Part shown: positions 1-9,104 of the stretch, piece by piece
How positions within the stretch are numbered: position 1 is the stretch's first letter
Layout of the letters: each line of letters opens with the position of its first letter
Assembly: GCF_004358345.1 (NCBI RefSeq)
Contig: NZ_CP037952.1
Coordinates: 1,364,001 to 1,428,000, forward strand
Origin: Parashewanella spongiae
Lineage (GTDB): Bacteria; Pseudomonadota; Gammaproteobacteria; Enterobacterales; Shewanellaceae
Length of the DNA: 64,000 nt
Direction: 5' to 3'
Translations under genes and position numbers: made by a program
The notes under the pieces: model-generated
What the model saw: the letters and a program-made list of their open reading frames with translations, nothing else
What the model was told of the DNA's origin: nothing
The model's database searches: none

Positions 1-256
1 TAATCGTAAGAAGCATTCAAAATGAGTCGGAACATTATAATTACAGCAGAAGCTGCAATCGCAAAAGCTAATGCAAGCAAGCACAGCTGTATACTTGTCT
101 TACCTTCCGATAAGTGATCCTTTAAACCATTTCTTAAATAGTTGTTAATGGCTAAGAAACTGCGAGTATTTGCGACTTTTTTTATAGTAGAATGCACTAA
201 GTTGGCCTGAGTTAATCTAGGATTAAGAATGGTTTTTAGCTAAAAGGTAATAATTA

Positions 257-1063
257 ATGCCAAATTATGAGCGCTGGCGCAATCGCCTGCAAGTGATTGA
301 ACATAAATATCTTCCATTAAATCGATATTTATTTTTGATCGTTGTTCTGGCTTTCTGTCTAGGAGTCGTAAGTTATTACTATTCTCAAGACTTCCTATCC
401 GAAAAATCACATGAAGCCCATGAAATAGCAAAGCTTAAGAAAAGCTTGAATCATCAAGCGCAAGAATTAGCCACGAGAAACCTTGAAATAAGCATCGAAA
501 AAGAAGCTAATGCGAATATGGAAGTGATGTTTCTTGAGCAAGAACATAAGATAAAAAAACTTGCGCGTGAGTTATCTTTTTATCGCAGTATTATGACACC
601 AGAAAAAACGGCTGAAGGGATCAGTGTTTATGATTTAAAACTTGAGCCATCAATTATTCAAGATAAAAAAGATCTCACTTTAGTATTGATCCAGCAATCA
701 AAGCGGCAACGCTCAGTTAAGGGACATGTTCAACTCACATTGATTGGTGTGAAAGACGGTAAAGAAGTTCGGCAATCTCTTAATGAGCTCTCTCAATCAA
801 AATTTAAATTTAACTTTAGGTTTTTTCAGGAGCTGAATGCGAGGTTATCTCTCCCTAGTGAAGTAGATTGGAAAAAAGTGTTAGTAAAAGTAATTGTGCC
901 AGCAAGTCGTTGGAGCAAAGCTCAGCAAACTGAAAGAGGATTTGAAATGACAGAGCTTGAGGCGAACAAAGCTTCGTTGATACAAGACGCCGTTGATGAT
1001 TTAATGCAGCAAAAAGCACTTAAAGATGAAACAAAAGTAGAAGCTGGAACTGAAACTCAGTGA
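257..1063 (+). CDS. DUF6776-like membrane-anchored coiled-coil protein
   Basis: 268 residues. One hydrophobic segment at about residues 24-42 would anchor the protein in the inner membrane. A charged, heptad-rich coiled coil follows (about 48-110), then a beta-rich C-terminal part (about 120-235). The ATG is preceded by AAAAGG at 8 nt. It lies 63 bp upstream of erpA on the same strand; a similar uncharacterised gene sits near erpA in Pseudomonas, which is my basis for the family name. No catalytic motif is visible and the function is unknown. The family call is from memory of sequence and context, not from a search. Confidence 0.72.
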   Translation: MPNYERWRNRLQVIEHKYLPLNRYLFLIVVLAFCLGVVSYYYSQDFLSEKSHEAHEIAKLKKSLNHQAQELATRNLEISIEKEANANMEVMFLEQEHKIKKLARELSFYRSIMTPEKTAEGISVYDLKLEPSIIQDKKDLTLVLIQQSKRQRSVKGHVQLTLIGVKDGKEVRQSLNELSQSKFKFNFRFFQELNARLSLPSEVDWKKVLVKVIVPASRWSKAQQTERGFEMTELEANKASLIQDAVDDLMQQKALKDETKVEAGTETQ

Positions 1064-1126
1064 ATACTTGAACAAACAACTAAGGTATTAGATAATTCCT
1101 CACAATAGAGAAATTAAGAGGTTTTG

Positions 1127-1543
1127 ATGTCGGAACAAACTGAAACTGCGGTAGTAGAAGTAGAACAATTTGGAAATGATCAAGAAAATGCAGTTGAAGA
1201 ACAAACAGATGCAGCATTGCCAATCCAGTTCTCCGACGAAGCAGCGAGCAAAGTAAAAACCTTACTTGAGGAAGAAGAAAATCCAGAGTTAAAGCTTCGA
1301 GTTTATGTAACTGGTGGTGGATGTTCTGGTTTCCAGTATGGTTTCACATTCGATGAAAAAGTAAACGAAGGCGACTTTACGATTGAGAAACAAGGCGTAT
1401 TATTGGTTGTCGATCCAATGAGCTTGCAATATTTAGTCGGTGGTGTCGTTGATTATACTTCTGGGCTTGAAGGCTCTCGGTTTTTTGTGAAAAACCCTAA
1501 TGCCACGACGACTTGTGGTTGTGGAGCGAGCTTCTCAGTTTAG
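1127..1543 (+). CDS. erpA: Iron-sulfur cluster insertion protein ErpA
   Basis: A-type carrier that receives Fe-S clusters and delivers them to apo-proteins, including isoprenoid-pathway enzymes. 138 residues. The three cluster ligands are Cys66 (in [10 protein letters not shown]) and Cys130/Cys132 (in [11 protein letters not shown]). The ATG at 1127 is chosen over an adjacent in-frame TTG because AAGAGG ends 6 nt upstream. The protein carries an acidic N-terminal extension of about 25 residues compared with the ~115-residue enterobacterial and Shewanella forms; the extension is Glu/Gln-rich and probably disordered. A hairpin terminator follows directly. Confidence 0.97.
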   Translation: MSEQTETAVVEVEQFGNDQENAVEEQTDAALPIQFSDEAASKVKTLLEEEENPELKLRVYVTGGGCSGFQYGFTFDEKVNEGDFTIEKQGVLLVVDPMSLQYLVGGVVDYTSGLEGSRFFVKNPNATTTCGCGASFSV

Positions 1544-1569
1544 TAGTTTGCTGAAATAGCAACTGATTT

Positions 1570-1591
1570 AGCCGGATTTATCCGGCTTTTT
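1570..1591 (+). terminator. Rho-independent terminator of erpA
   Basis: A 7-bp GC-rich stem (AGCCGGA / TCCGGCT) with a TTTA loop is followed by TTTT, 27 bp after the erpA stop. It separates erpA from the cyclo-ligase gene. Confidence 0.75.
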
Positions 1592-1638
1592 AGTACCTGA
1601 AAATGGGTATAAAACTGAAATGTACGGAATCTGATTTT

Positions 1639-2214
1639 ATGGATCGAAAAAGCTTGCGACAATCGATAAGAAAGCAGAGAAACGCGCTTACAAGGCAGCA
1701 GCAAGAGAGCTTTTCTTTCCAAGGTGCGTCGAGAATACTTGATTGCCTTAAAAACAAACAAGTGAAGACAGTTGCTTTATATTTATCGAACGATGGTGAG
1801 CTTGATACCACTCCGCTCATAGAGAAATTGTGGGAAAAATCTATTCGAGTTTGTTTACCTGTTTTGCACCCATTTAATAAAGGCCAGCTATTGTTCCTGC
1901 ATTATGATGGGAAAAGTAAAATGCGATACAACAAATATGGTATTGCTGAACCTTGTCTTGATATTCGTAATGTTATTCCGGTGACAGAGTTAGATGTGAT
2001 AATTACACCTTTGGTGGCTTTTGATTGTCATGGTAATCGAATGGGTATGGGAGGTGGGTATTATGATCGCACTCTCGCAAATGTTGACTTAGTAACAACA
2101 AAGGTAATTGGTTTTGCCCATGACTGTCAGCAGATATCAAAGGTACCAATAGAATCTTGGGATGTTCCACTTTCAACTATCGTTACACCGAGTACTTTAC
2201 ATCAGTTCGATTAA
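1639..2214 (+). CDS. ygfA: 5-formyltetrahydrofolate cyclo-ligase
   Basis: Converts 5-formyl-THF to 5,10-methenyl-THF with ATP, salvaging a dead-end folate. 191 residues, the usual family length. The C-terminal signature GMGGGYYDRTL lies near residue 140, and the N-terminal Arg/Lys-rich helix (RKSLRQSIRKQRNAL) fits the family. The ATG at 1639 is preferred over the upstream ATG at 1603, which would add 12 atypical residues. In many relatives ygfA follows zapA and the 6S RNA gene; here it follows erpA and I see no 6S RNA. Confidence 0.93.
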   Translation: MDRKSLRQSIRKQRNALTRQQQESFSFQGASRILDCLKNKQVKTVALYLSNDGELDTTPLIEKLWEKSIRVCLPVLHPFNKGQLLFLHYDGKSKMRYNKYGIAEPCLDIRNVIPVTELDVIITPLVAFDCHGNRMGMGGGYYDRTLANVDLVTTKVIGFAHDCQQISKVPIESWDVPLSTIVTPSTLHQFD

Positions 2215-2250
2215 AAAAACTCACCAATCGCCGAGACGAAAGGTGAGTTT
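2213..2250 (-). terminator. Terminator for the di-heme peroxidase-like gene
   Basis: A 9-bp stem (AAACTCACC / GGTGAGTTT) with a 16-nt loop. On the minus strand it is followed by a run of seven T, so it terminates the gene that ends at 2283. It also lies just after the ygfA stop and may act in both directions. Confidence 0.68.
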
Positions 2251-2282
2251 GCGATACTTGTTTTAACCAATTTCAATAAGGG

Positions 2283-4373
2283 TTAAGGGTTACCTTGCCC
2301 TGAAAGCATAAGTAAATTGTAACTGATTGGAGTTGTTATTTCGCTATCATCTTGATGACGTAATTTGATAGTGTGGCTGATACCGTCACCCGGTGTTATC
2401 ACACCATTTTGTAAAAACAACCTAAAGTAAGGTTCGTCATTTTCAGTCATACCGTTGTGTTGCAATACTACAACGTCATCAGGTAAGTCTTTTAATACAA
2501 TGATCAAGTGAGTATCAATCATCGAGTCACTAGTGTTGTGAATGATGTGAGTATCTTGCTGCTCCGTATCATTGACTATTGATTGCTTACTGAGTGATAC
2601 AGTAAGTCTATCAGTGACGTCCAATGGTGGATCAATGCCCAAGTCTCTTCGAGATAATAAATCGTTATTATCTTGTGGAAGCCCACTGGCGACTCGACCA
2701 TCAACTGCGCCTAATGTTTCCAAATCAGGACGGTGCAAAGAGTAAGTTAAATCTCTTTCGTTAAGCTGAAAAGTATCGGTGGTTGAGTCAGGATCAAAAG
2801 TCACAAACGCTGGATCAAATAAGCCATCGTTAATGAATGCGGTTAAGTCATTAATTTCATCTTCAGAAAGCCCTAATCCAGGCTCAGAGCCTTCCCCTCT
2901 TGGATGAGTAAAGCGTGTCGATAATGTAGAAGCATTACCAGCAATACTATCCTGAGGTACACCATTATTGAAATATTCAACGACATCTTTTACCGATGTA
3001 AACTCTCCGTTATGGAAGAAAGCACCTGAATCTCGAATTTGGCGTAGCGTAACCGTCCTAAACTCAAAAGCATCTTCATCTCTTAGAGTAATTTCTTTAC
3101 GGCCATCATCACGAAACTCTGGGTCATTACGAACATGTCGATTTAATGCTTGTAGAGGGTGATCACTTAGCCCTAAGTTAATAAAGTTTTCTTCAATAAA
3201 TTGGCCTGTGCCTACTACATCAGGATCATTATGTTGCTTGTTTAGCATTGGTCCGCTGTGGCAACTAAAACAACCTGCACCACCATTGCCATCAGCTGGA
3301 TCAGTGAAGAATAGTTTGGCTCCACGTAATTGAGAGTCTGTTAAAGCATTGTTGTCTCCAGCGAGAAATTTATCCCACGGGCTGTTACGAGTGACAACGG
3401 TTCTCATGAACGTCGCAGTAGCTCGAAGTATGGTTTTATCATTGATGAGTAAGTTCAGATCATCTTCTTGTTCAGCTCTAGCGGCTTCCTCAGGAAATGC
3501 ATCAGTGAATAGCTTTTTGTAAACAGGAATCCTTTGCAACTCGGCGGATTGTGCTTCTAGCATTCGGTGAGCATCTAGCAGTAATAAAGCTATGTTTTCT
3601 TGAGCAGGGTGGTTAAATGGATTTAACCCTCTGACTGAATTATGATCTTCACCAGCAAAACCACCGAGTAATAGGCGATTATTAAATGCCGCACCCACTA
3701 CACTTGGCGCATTGCGAGAAACACTGTCAAGTGCATCAAATCGTCCAGATTGTAAAAGCTCACCTGGGTTTGGATCCTTAATTGCAATAGATGGAATTCC
3801 AATATCATCCTCATAAACATCTGTGAGAGTTGGCAAATGATCGACCATTAGATCGCCAACAAAGAGCGGCTCTTGGCGTAATCTTGGTAAAATATCCAGT
3901 TGCGGCCTTCTTCTTGGAATGAAGTTACCTTCAGCATCGGTATACCCTCGACCTTCACCGCCGACATTGAAATTAAATTGCATACCCGCTTTAGAGCCTG
4001 CTTCACCAAAGTGACAGCTGCCACATGAACCCGTTCCCGCAGCTTCAATAACGCCGCCTTTAGCCGCGTCAAGACGTACCGTTCTGACTGGATCATGAAA
4101 CAACTGCTTACCTAAGTAGCGTTTAGCTTCTGTTGTTTCAAAAGTGGGATCTGGTGTGCCGTCATCAAGAAGAGGTTGTGGCAAGTCAGCGTTTGTTTCT
4201 GGAACTTTAAGGTTATCTAACCCTCCCACCTGCTCACTGATCAAGTTTCGAACAACGACAGCTTGAGGTTCCACGACTGGTGTAATGACCTCTGTTTTTT
4301 TGTCATTTCCACCACAACTAATTAATGGAAGCGATATTAAAATAGAAATCGCGATACGTGCTTTGGATAACAT
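2283..4373 (-). CDS. Di-heme cytochrome c peroxidase/MauG-like lipoprotein
   Basis: Probable di-heme oxidoreductase of the CcpA/MauG superfamily, anchored as a lipoprotein in the periplasm. 696 residues from the ATG at 4373, which has AAGGAG 7-8 nt upstream; a longer reading from 4421 lacks this and would bury the signal peptide. The lipobox is LISC near residue 20. Heme-binding CxxCH motifs are CGSCH at 117-121 and CFSCH near 367-371. It is much longer than classical CcpA (~330), with large insertions between the heme domains and a beta-rich C-terminal extension of about 150 residues. Substrate unknown; it is separate from the MbnH-type enzyme at 40-41 kb. Confidence 0.8.
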   Translation of the reverse strand: MLSKARIAISILISLPLISCGGNDKKTEVITPVVEPQAVVVRNLISEQVGGLDNLKVPETNADLPQPLLDDGTPDPTFETTEAKRYLGKQLFHDPVRTVRLDAAKGGVIEAAGTGSCGSCHFGEAGSKAGMQFNFNVGGEGRGYTDAEGNFIPRRRPQLDILPRLRQEPLFVGDLMVDHLPTLTDVYEDDIGIPSIAIKDPNPGELLQSGRFDALDSVSRNAPSVVGAAFNNRLLLGGFAGEDHNSVRGLNPFNHPAQENIALLLLDAHRMLEAQSAELQRIPVYKKLFTDAFPEEAARAEQEDDLNLLINDKTILRATATFMRTVVTRNSPWDKFLAGDNNALTDSQLRGAKLFFTDPADGNGGAGCFSCHSGPMLNKQHNDPDVVGTGQFIEENFINLGLSDHPLQALNRHVRNDPEFRDDGRKEITLRDEDAFEFRTVTLRQIRDSGAFFHNGEFTSVKDVVEYFNNGVPQDSIAGNASTLSTRFTHPRGEGSEPGLGLSEDEINDLTAFINDGLFDPAFVTFDPDSTTDTFQLNERDLTYSLHRPDLETLGAVDGRVASGLPQDNNDLLSRRDLGIDPPLDVTDRLTVSLSKQSIVNDTEQQDTHIIHNTSDSMIDTHLIIVLKDLPDDVVVLQHNGMTENDEPYFRLFLQNGVITPGDGISHTIKLRHQDDSEITTPISYNLLMLSGQGNP

Positions 4374-4621
4374 CCTTGTAACTCCTTTAATACAATATGC
4401 AACCATATGATTGTAGGTCATAAAAAATACTATCTACAACAAATCAGTAGAGGCTAGCTTGATTCTCCTTGTTTTAGAGGGAAATAAGATTTATTTGGCT
4501 AAATCTGGGTTTTCAACATTTTCATAGTATTATGGTGTTAGGCGTGATTATTAGAAGGCATATAAGTCTCTAGTTGACAGCATTGATTATCGCAAAGGCA
4601 TAATCAAATAAGGAATCGTTC

Positions 4622-6094
4622 ATGCAATTTGATAACACCTATATTAATCTTGGCGAATCTTTTTTTGAAAGAGCTGAGCCAGTTACTGTGGTTGAACCGA
4701 GTTTATTTTTATGGAATGAACTTCTAGCACAACAATTAAATGTTATTGATTCAATACAAGGTAATGCAGAAGAGCTAGCGGTTTTTTTATCCGGTAATCA
4801 AATTTTTTCTGGCTCTATACCTATAGCGTTAGCTTATGCAGGGCATCAGTTTGGACATTATAACCCTCAACTTGGCGATGGAAGAGCGCATTTATTGGGA
4901 GAGCTGATAGATGTTGATGGACAACGGTGGGATCTACAACTTAAAGGTTCAGGAGTAACTCGTTTTTCCAGAGGTGGTGATGGTCGTTGCGCTATCGGCC
5001 CAGCTATTCGTGAGTTTATCATGAGCGAAGCGATGCATGCTTTAGGTGTTCCAACAAGTCGCTGCTTGGCCGTTACTACTACTGGTGAATATGTTTATCG
5101 TGAAGAAGCGCATTTAGGCGCTGTGGTAAGCCGTGTAGCATCGAGTCACATTCGAGTTGGGAGCTTTCAATATTTTGCGGCGACTGGCGATATTATTTCA
5201 CTTAAAAAACTGGCCGATTACACGATAAATCGACATTACCCGAGTATTTTTAGTTCTGACGGCAACCCTTATGTAATGCTACTTGATAAAGTAATCGAAA
5301 ATCAGATAAGGCTAATTGTACAGTGGATGCGTGTCGGGTTTATTCATGGTGTAATGAATACGGATAATACGGCAGTTTCGGGTGAAACAATAGATTTCGG
5401 TCCTTGTGCCATGATGGGGGATTATGATCCTAAAGCGGTATTTAGCTCAATCGATAGACAAGGTCGTTATGCCTTTGGCAATCAACCGCATATCGCACAA
5501 TGGAATATGGCAAGGTTAGCCGAAAGTTTATTGCAACTTGGTGAGAATGATACGTCAAATAAAGATTGCGATTCTGATATGTTGTCTTCTATGCAATCGT
5601 TAATAAATGGTTTCTCTAAACGATTTAAACAAGAATACGTGGAAATGATGTCTGGAAAAGTGGGATTGATTGAACCGCGACTTAAAAATGAAGCTTTCAT
5701 CGATTCATTTACTCAACAATTAAAAGAAAGACGGCTAGATTATACGGTTTGCTTTCATCTATTAACAAAATCAATTACCTGCAAAGAAGCTGAGCAACAA
5801 ATGCTTGCAGACTTAGGTGAGCATTATTTTGAGTGGAAAAAAAGAGTGGTTTCACAGCGGTATACGGATGTTGAGATCCAAGCGTTTATGCGAGACTTTA
5901 ATCCTGTTGTTATTCCAAGAAATCATCATGTAGAAAATGTAATTAAAGAGTGTGAAGCAAGTGGTGATCCCAAAGCAGCGATTCTGTTTTTAAATGCTTT
6001 GCGACACCCTTATCATGAAAGCGAGTTGACTCAGCCGTTTCAAACTCCAGCAGAAGATCATGATATGAATTACAAAACCTTCTGCGGGACTTGA
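4622..6094 (+). CDS. selO: Protein adenylyltransferase SelO (YdiU)
   Basis: Pseudokinase-fold enzyme that transfers AMP from ATP to Ser/Thr/Tyr of target proteins; linked to oxidative stress in E. coli. 490 residues (E. coli ~478). Visible motifs: QLGDGRAHLLGE (83-94), LQLKGSGVTRFSRGGDGR (105-122) and the metal-binding HGVMNTDNTAVSG ... IDFGP near 240-262. The C-terminus ends FCGT, so a Cys sits at the antepenultimate position where eukaryotic SelO has selenocysteine. The ATG has AAGGA upstream. It is divergent from the di-heme gene with a 200-bp shared intergenic region. Confidence 0.95.
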   Translation: MQFDNTYINLGESFFERAEPVTVVEPSLFLWNELLAQQLNVIDSIQGNAEELAVFLSGNQIFSGSIPIALAYAGHQFGHYNPQLGDGRAHLLGELIDVDGQRWDLQLKGSGVTRFSRGGDGRCAIGPAIREFIMSEAMHALGVPTSRCLAVTTTGEYVYREEAHLGAVVSRVASSHIRVGSFQYFAATGDIISLKKLADYTINRHYPSIFSSDGNPYVMLLDKVIENQIRLIVQWMRVGFIHGVMNTDNTAVSGETIDFGPCAMMGDYDPKAVFSSIDRQGRYAFGNQPHIAQWNMARLAESLLQLGENDTSNKDCDSDMLSSMQSLINGFSKRFKQEYVEMMSGKVGLIEPRLKNEAFIDSFTQQLKERRLDYTVCFHLLTKSITCKEAEQQMLADLGEHYFEWKKRVVSQRYTDVEIQAFMRDFNPVVIPRNHHVENVIKECEASGDPKAAILFLNALRHPYHESELTQPFQTPAEDHDMNYKTFCGT

Positions 6095-6304
6095 TGATGA
6101 ATATGAATATGGAGCAATCAACTCTCTGAGCTTTTGTTAAATACGCGCGCTTTTATATTGATAGCTCCATTGAATATAGAAAGAGCGATGGCACAAGCTC
6201 TAAGTACTATAATCTTATCCATTTTGTTAGATTGATAGCACTTTTTTAAATATAAACTAGGTATAATACGGCCATTATTAATCCCTGAAAAAATGAGATT
6301 GAAC

Positions 6305-6952
6305 ATGACCCAAGATGAAATGAAAAAAGCCGCAGGCTGGGCTGCTTTAAAATATGTAGAAGCGGACACTATTGTTGGTGTTGGTACTGGCTCTACGGTA
6401 AACCACTTTATCGATGCACTAGCAACCATGAAAGCAGATATTGACGGTGCGGTCTCAAGCTCAGAGGCTTCAACCGAAAAGCTAAAGTCTTTGGGTATAC
6501 CTGTTTATGACTTGAATTCAGTGGATAAGCTATCTGTTTATGTCGATGGTGCAGATGAAATTAATGCACAAATGTCGATGATTAAAGGTGGTGGTGCAGC
6601 TTTGACTCGTGAAAAAATAATCGCAGCAGTTGCGGATAAGTTTATTTGTATTGTCGATAATACTAAGCAAGTTGATATTCTCGGTGACTTTCCTTTGCCC
6701 GTCGAAGTAATCCCTATGGCTCGTTCATATGTCGCTCGCCAATTGGTTAAATTAGGTGGCGACCCAGTTTATCGTGAAGGCGTGATTACTGATAATGGCA
6801 ATGTGATACTGGATGTCCATAATTTGAAAATTATGGACCCTAAAAAACTTGAACAACAAATCAATGCAATTGTTGGTGTAGTTACAAACGGTCTATTTGC
6901 AGAGCGTGGCGCAGATGTATTATTGGTCGGGACTCCAGACGGAGTGAAATAG
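6305..6952 (+). CDS. rpiA: Ribose-5-phosphate isomerase A
   Basis: Interconverts ribose-5-P and ribulose-5-P in the pentose phosphate pathway. 215 residues, nearly collinear with E. coli RpiA. Visible motifs are GVGTGST (phosphate binding), [19 protein letters not shown] and [11 protein letters not shown]. The start at 6305 (MTQDE) matches the E. coli N-terminus; an ATG four codons upstream is less likely. A TATAAT at 6262-6267, about 40 bp upstream, may be the -10 box, but I see no good -35. The downstream gap holds nested MITEs. Confidence 0.97.
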   Translation: MTQDEMKKAAGWAALKYVEADTIVGVGTGSTVNHFIDALATMKADIDGAVSSSEASTEKLKSLGIPVYDLNSVDKLSVYVDGADEINAQMSMIKGGGAALTREKIIAAVADKFICIVDNTKQVDILGDFPLPVEVIPMARSYVARQLVKLGGDPVYREGVITDNGNVILDVHNLKIMDPKKLEQQINAIVGVVTNGLFAERGADVLLVGTPDGVK

Positions 6953-6984
6953 ACCCACCGTTTAAGTTCACTACCTCAAAGTTA

Positions 6985-7509
6985 TACTAATTACAGTAAG
7001 TAAATGCTCAACTCAGAGCTATGTATTTGCTCAAATTGAAATCGAAATTGATGACGGCATAGTTGTTACCGACATACAAAGCTGTCGTTATTACACTGCT
7101 AAGTACCTGTCGATAAGTTCTTTGATAATTATTGTGTTCAGGTTTAGGGCTATACATGACGCAATGTAGGGCGCATAGCCGTAGCTATGTAACCGAAGTT
7201 GCAACACCGTAGAGTGCTGAAAATGGGCACTAGAAAATCTTAAGAAACTTATGGTCAGGTACTTACGTCAAGACAATTTTGAGAAGTATTCTTTATAAAC
7301 CAAAGTGTGCACATACAAGCTCCCGAAGGGCAAAGCTAAAAGGTTCCATTACTGCGTTACAAGCACTTGAATTATTCCGACAAAAGCACGAAGTGAGTTG
7401 AACACCAGCTTTGTATGGCGACCATAGGGAATATAGTACTTCGAACATGCGTCTTGTACTGAAAACCTTTAGCTCTTGCTGAGTGAGAGATTAATTACTG
7501 TAATTGGTA
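6985..7509. repeat. MITE family A, copy 1 (interrupted)
   Basis: Starts TACTAATTACAG and ends CTGTAATTGGTA, inverted ends flanked by TTA on both sides (6982-6984 and 7510-7512), a 3-bp target duplication. The inside matches the copy at 14092-14452 in reverse orientation, except for a 162-bp insertion at 7102-7263. No open reading frame of note. Non-autonomous; the mobilising transposase is not in this window. The 3-bp TWA duplication suggests an IS5-related enzyme (inference). Confidence 0.85.
7102..7263. repeat. Second MITE nested inside MITE A copy 1
   Basis: Ends AGTACCTGTCGATAAGTTCT and the inverse AAACTTATGGTCAGGTACT form imperfect terminal inverted repeats of about 19 bp. TA lies on each side (7100-7101, 7264-7265). 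Removing the element plus one TA restores GCTACGTCAAG exactly as in the intact family A copy at 14.3 kb. TA duplication is typical of IS630/Tc1-type transposition. Confidence 0.82.
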
Positions 7510-7650
7510 TTATCTTTTTTAGATAACTATGAGGTAGTGACGGAAATGTTTTACAACTCTGCTTAACACAAACAAATTATACTTATTCCAGTGTGCTATC
7601 TATTCACAATGAACAAAGCCTTGTATTTTATTTAGAGTTAAGGGAACGAG

Positions 7651-7783
7651 CGATTTAGAAAGTACCAATCTTTGTCATACTAGCGAGGGCTGGTATCCAG
7701 TGACTTTTATAGAAAAAAGCAAAGGCACTAGACTTCAGACTGCGCTGGAGTGACGAGAACTCATCGGTATACTTTCTTCCGCA
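7651..7783. repeat. Repeat family C, copy 1
   Basis: About 130 bp running from CGATTTAGAAAGTACCAATC to ATACTTTCTTCCGC, containing two palindromic units (around GCGAGGGCTGGTATCCAGTG and CAGACTGCGCTGGAGTGACG). It matches 9297-9460 (inverted) and 8764-8840. The left end has AAGGGAAC as in copy 3; the right end is degraded. It fills the gap before the HDOD gene stop. Confidence 0.75.
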
Positions 7784-7813
7784 ATTTTCCTAAGTAGAAA
7801 AATTTCAGCGTAG

Positions 7814-8542
7814 TTAAATTGGGTTTATCAGTATATTTCTATTGTCTAATATATTTCTTAGTATAAGGCCAACGGAATGTTCGTTTTCACTTTGACGTAA
7901 ATTATGGGCGATTAAAAATTCACTTTCTAGTTCATCGTCTAGTTTAAGGGCTTTGAAAGCATCCAAAGTGAATGTCTGTTGTTGTTCATCGATTAACTTC
8001 TTTACAATAGTTAGAGGGATGCTTTGTTGTAATTCTTGCTCTAAATAGGCAAATGCCGTTAAGGCGATAACTTGGCCAAACACACTGAAAAGGGCGAGTG
8101 TTTGGAGCTCATCAACATCAAGAGACAATTCGCCTTTCTCGTGCAGCAAGTTTATTGCTTCTTCTGCAATATCTTCAGTTAATTGCCAATAGCCTTTAAC
8201 TAATCTCTGGTATGGTTGGGGTAATTCATCAAAATGTTCTTTTAAGTAAAACGTAAAGGTATAACGATAAATGTTCACTTGACCAAGTCGAATAAGTGCT
8301 TCCTTTAATGTTTTAGGCTTTTTGAGTGATGAACTGCCTGCGTTGGCAGAATTAGTGCGCCAAAGTAAATGTGCGGCAATGGCGGGATCACTCGCGATGA
8401 TATCGATGACATTTTGAATATCACCATCAGCAATAATGGCTTTTTTTAAAGGGATAAACACCCCACGACGACCAATGACTTGTTCTTCGTTCGCGATGAT
8501 ATTTTTTACTTGAGTAAATACTGTTTGCTCAAGATCAGTCAT
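7814..8542 (-). CDS. HDOD-domain protein
   Basis: 242 residues. The region 35-200 resembles the HDOD domain, a degenerate HD-type helical domain found in signalling proteins: note IIASDPAIAAHLLWRTNSA (49-67) and LKEALIRLGQVNIYRYTF. No GGDEF, EAL or receiver domain is attached. HDOD proteins act as scaffolds or regulators in motility and c-di-GMP pathways, but nothing here fixes a target. The ATG at 8542 gives a natural N-terminus; only a weak AGG lies 11 nt upstream. It stands alone between repeat-filled gaps, with a minus-strand terminator about 170 bp upstream. Confidence 0.75.
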   Translation of the reverse strand: MTDLEQTVFTQVKNIIANEEQVIGRRGVFIPLKKAIIADGDIQNVIDIIASDPAIAAHLLWRTNSANAGSSSLKKPKTLKEALIRLGQVNIYRYTFTFYLKEHFDELPQPYQRLVKGYWQLTEDIAEEAINLLHEKGELSLDVDELQTLALFSVFGQVIALTAFAYLEQELQQSIPLTIVKKLIDEQQQTFTLDAFKALKLDDELESEFLIAHNLRQSENEHSVGLILRNILDNRNILINPI

Positions 8543-8712
8543 GTTTGCTGATGCCTATGTTGTATGTTCGAATCATTATGAGAATTTACCCATATCTAGA
8601 GTGTTTGAGTCAAGTACTGATAACGACATATATTCAAATAACTTTAGTAAAGGTGCTCAAGATCGTCGTCAAATGTGATCAAAGTTGCTTTTCGACTCAA
8701 GCGGGACGAAAA

Positions 8713-8751
8713 AAGCCCAAATTCAGTGATAGATTCACTGAATTTGGGCTT
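8713..8751 (-). terminator. Strong minus-strand terminator, probably of the TonB receptor gene
   Basis: A perfect 17-bp stem (AAGCCCAAATTCAGTGA and its complement) with a 5-nt loop, followed on the minus strand by a TTTTTT run. The nearest upstream minus-strand gene is the TonB receptor ending at 9479, about 730 bp away; the gap between them is entirely mobile repeats. Confidence 0.8.
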
Positions 8752-8763
8752 AGGGATCTAGCT

Positions 8764-8840
8764 ATTTAGAAAGTACCAATCTTTGTCATACCAGCGAAGC
8801 TGGTATCCAGTGACTTTTATAGAAAAAAGCAAAGGCACTA
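8764..8840. repeat. Repeat family C, copy 2 (partial)
   Basis: Nearly identical to the first half of copy 1, from ATTTAGAAAGTACCAATC through CCAGCGAAGCTGGTATCCAG to AAAGGCACTA. It is then cut by a family B element; only GACT of family C resumes on the far side before the sequence switches to family A. Confidence 0.75.
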
Positions 8841-9102
8841 GGGGCTGTTTATCTTTCAGGATTAAATTTTGTGCTATTTGAGCGTTTATCTGTTCAAGGC
8901 GTAAGCCGTGAAGCTTAGTCATCTAAGTTAACGGGTTACAACACAGAATAGTGAACGCTCAAAAGCATCTAAGACAGCGTAAATTGGTCATTTCTACTGA
9001 GTTATCGCTTGCTTATTTGGAATACCAAGCCGCACAAGCTCTGTCTTGTATAAAGCGACCAATTTATCGCTGCAAAAATAATCACGAAAGATAAACAGCC
9101 CC
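8841..9102. repeat. MITE family B, copy 1
   Basis: 262 bp with terminal inverted repeats GGGGCTGTTTATCTTTC and its inverse, flanked by TA on both sides (8839-8840 and 9103-9104). It is collinear in inverted orientation with 16500-16761. No coding capacity. It sits inside repeat C copy 2. Confidence 0.85.
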
Positions 9103-9104
9103 TA

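Noticed and set aside
240-431. 63-codon minus-strand frame at the left end
   Set aside because: Antisense to the DUF6776-like gene, no ribosome site, no recognisable protein.
1543-1640. 6S RNA gene next to ygfA
   Set aside because: Only 95 bp with a terminator lie between erpA and ygfA; no room for a ~180-nt RNA.
6232-6267. Complete promoter TTGATA...TATAAT before rpiA
   Set aside because: The spacer would be 24 nt, too long; only the TATAAT is a fair -10 candidate.
8545-8769. 74-codon plus-strand frame across the terminator hairpin
   Set aside because: It runs through the 17-bp hairpin and repeat DNA; no ribosome site, no protein resemblance.
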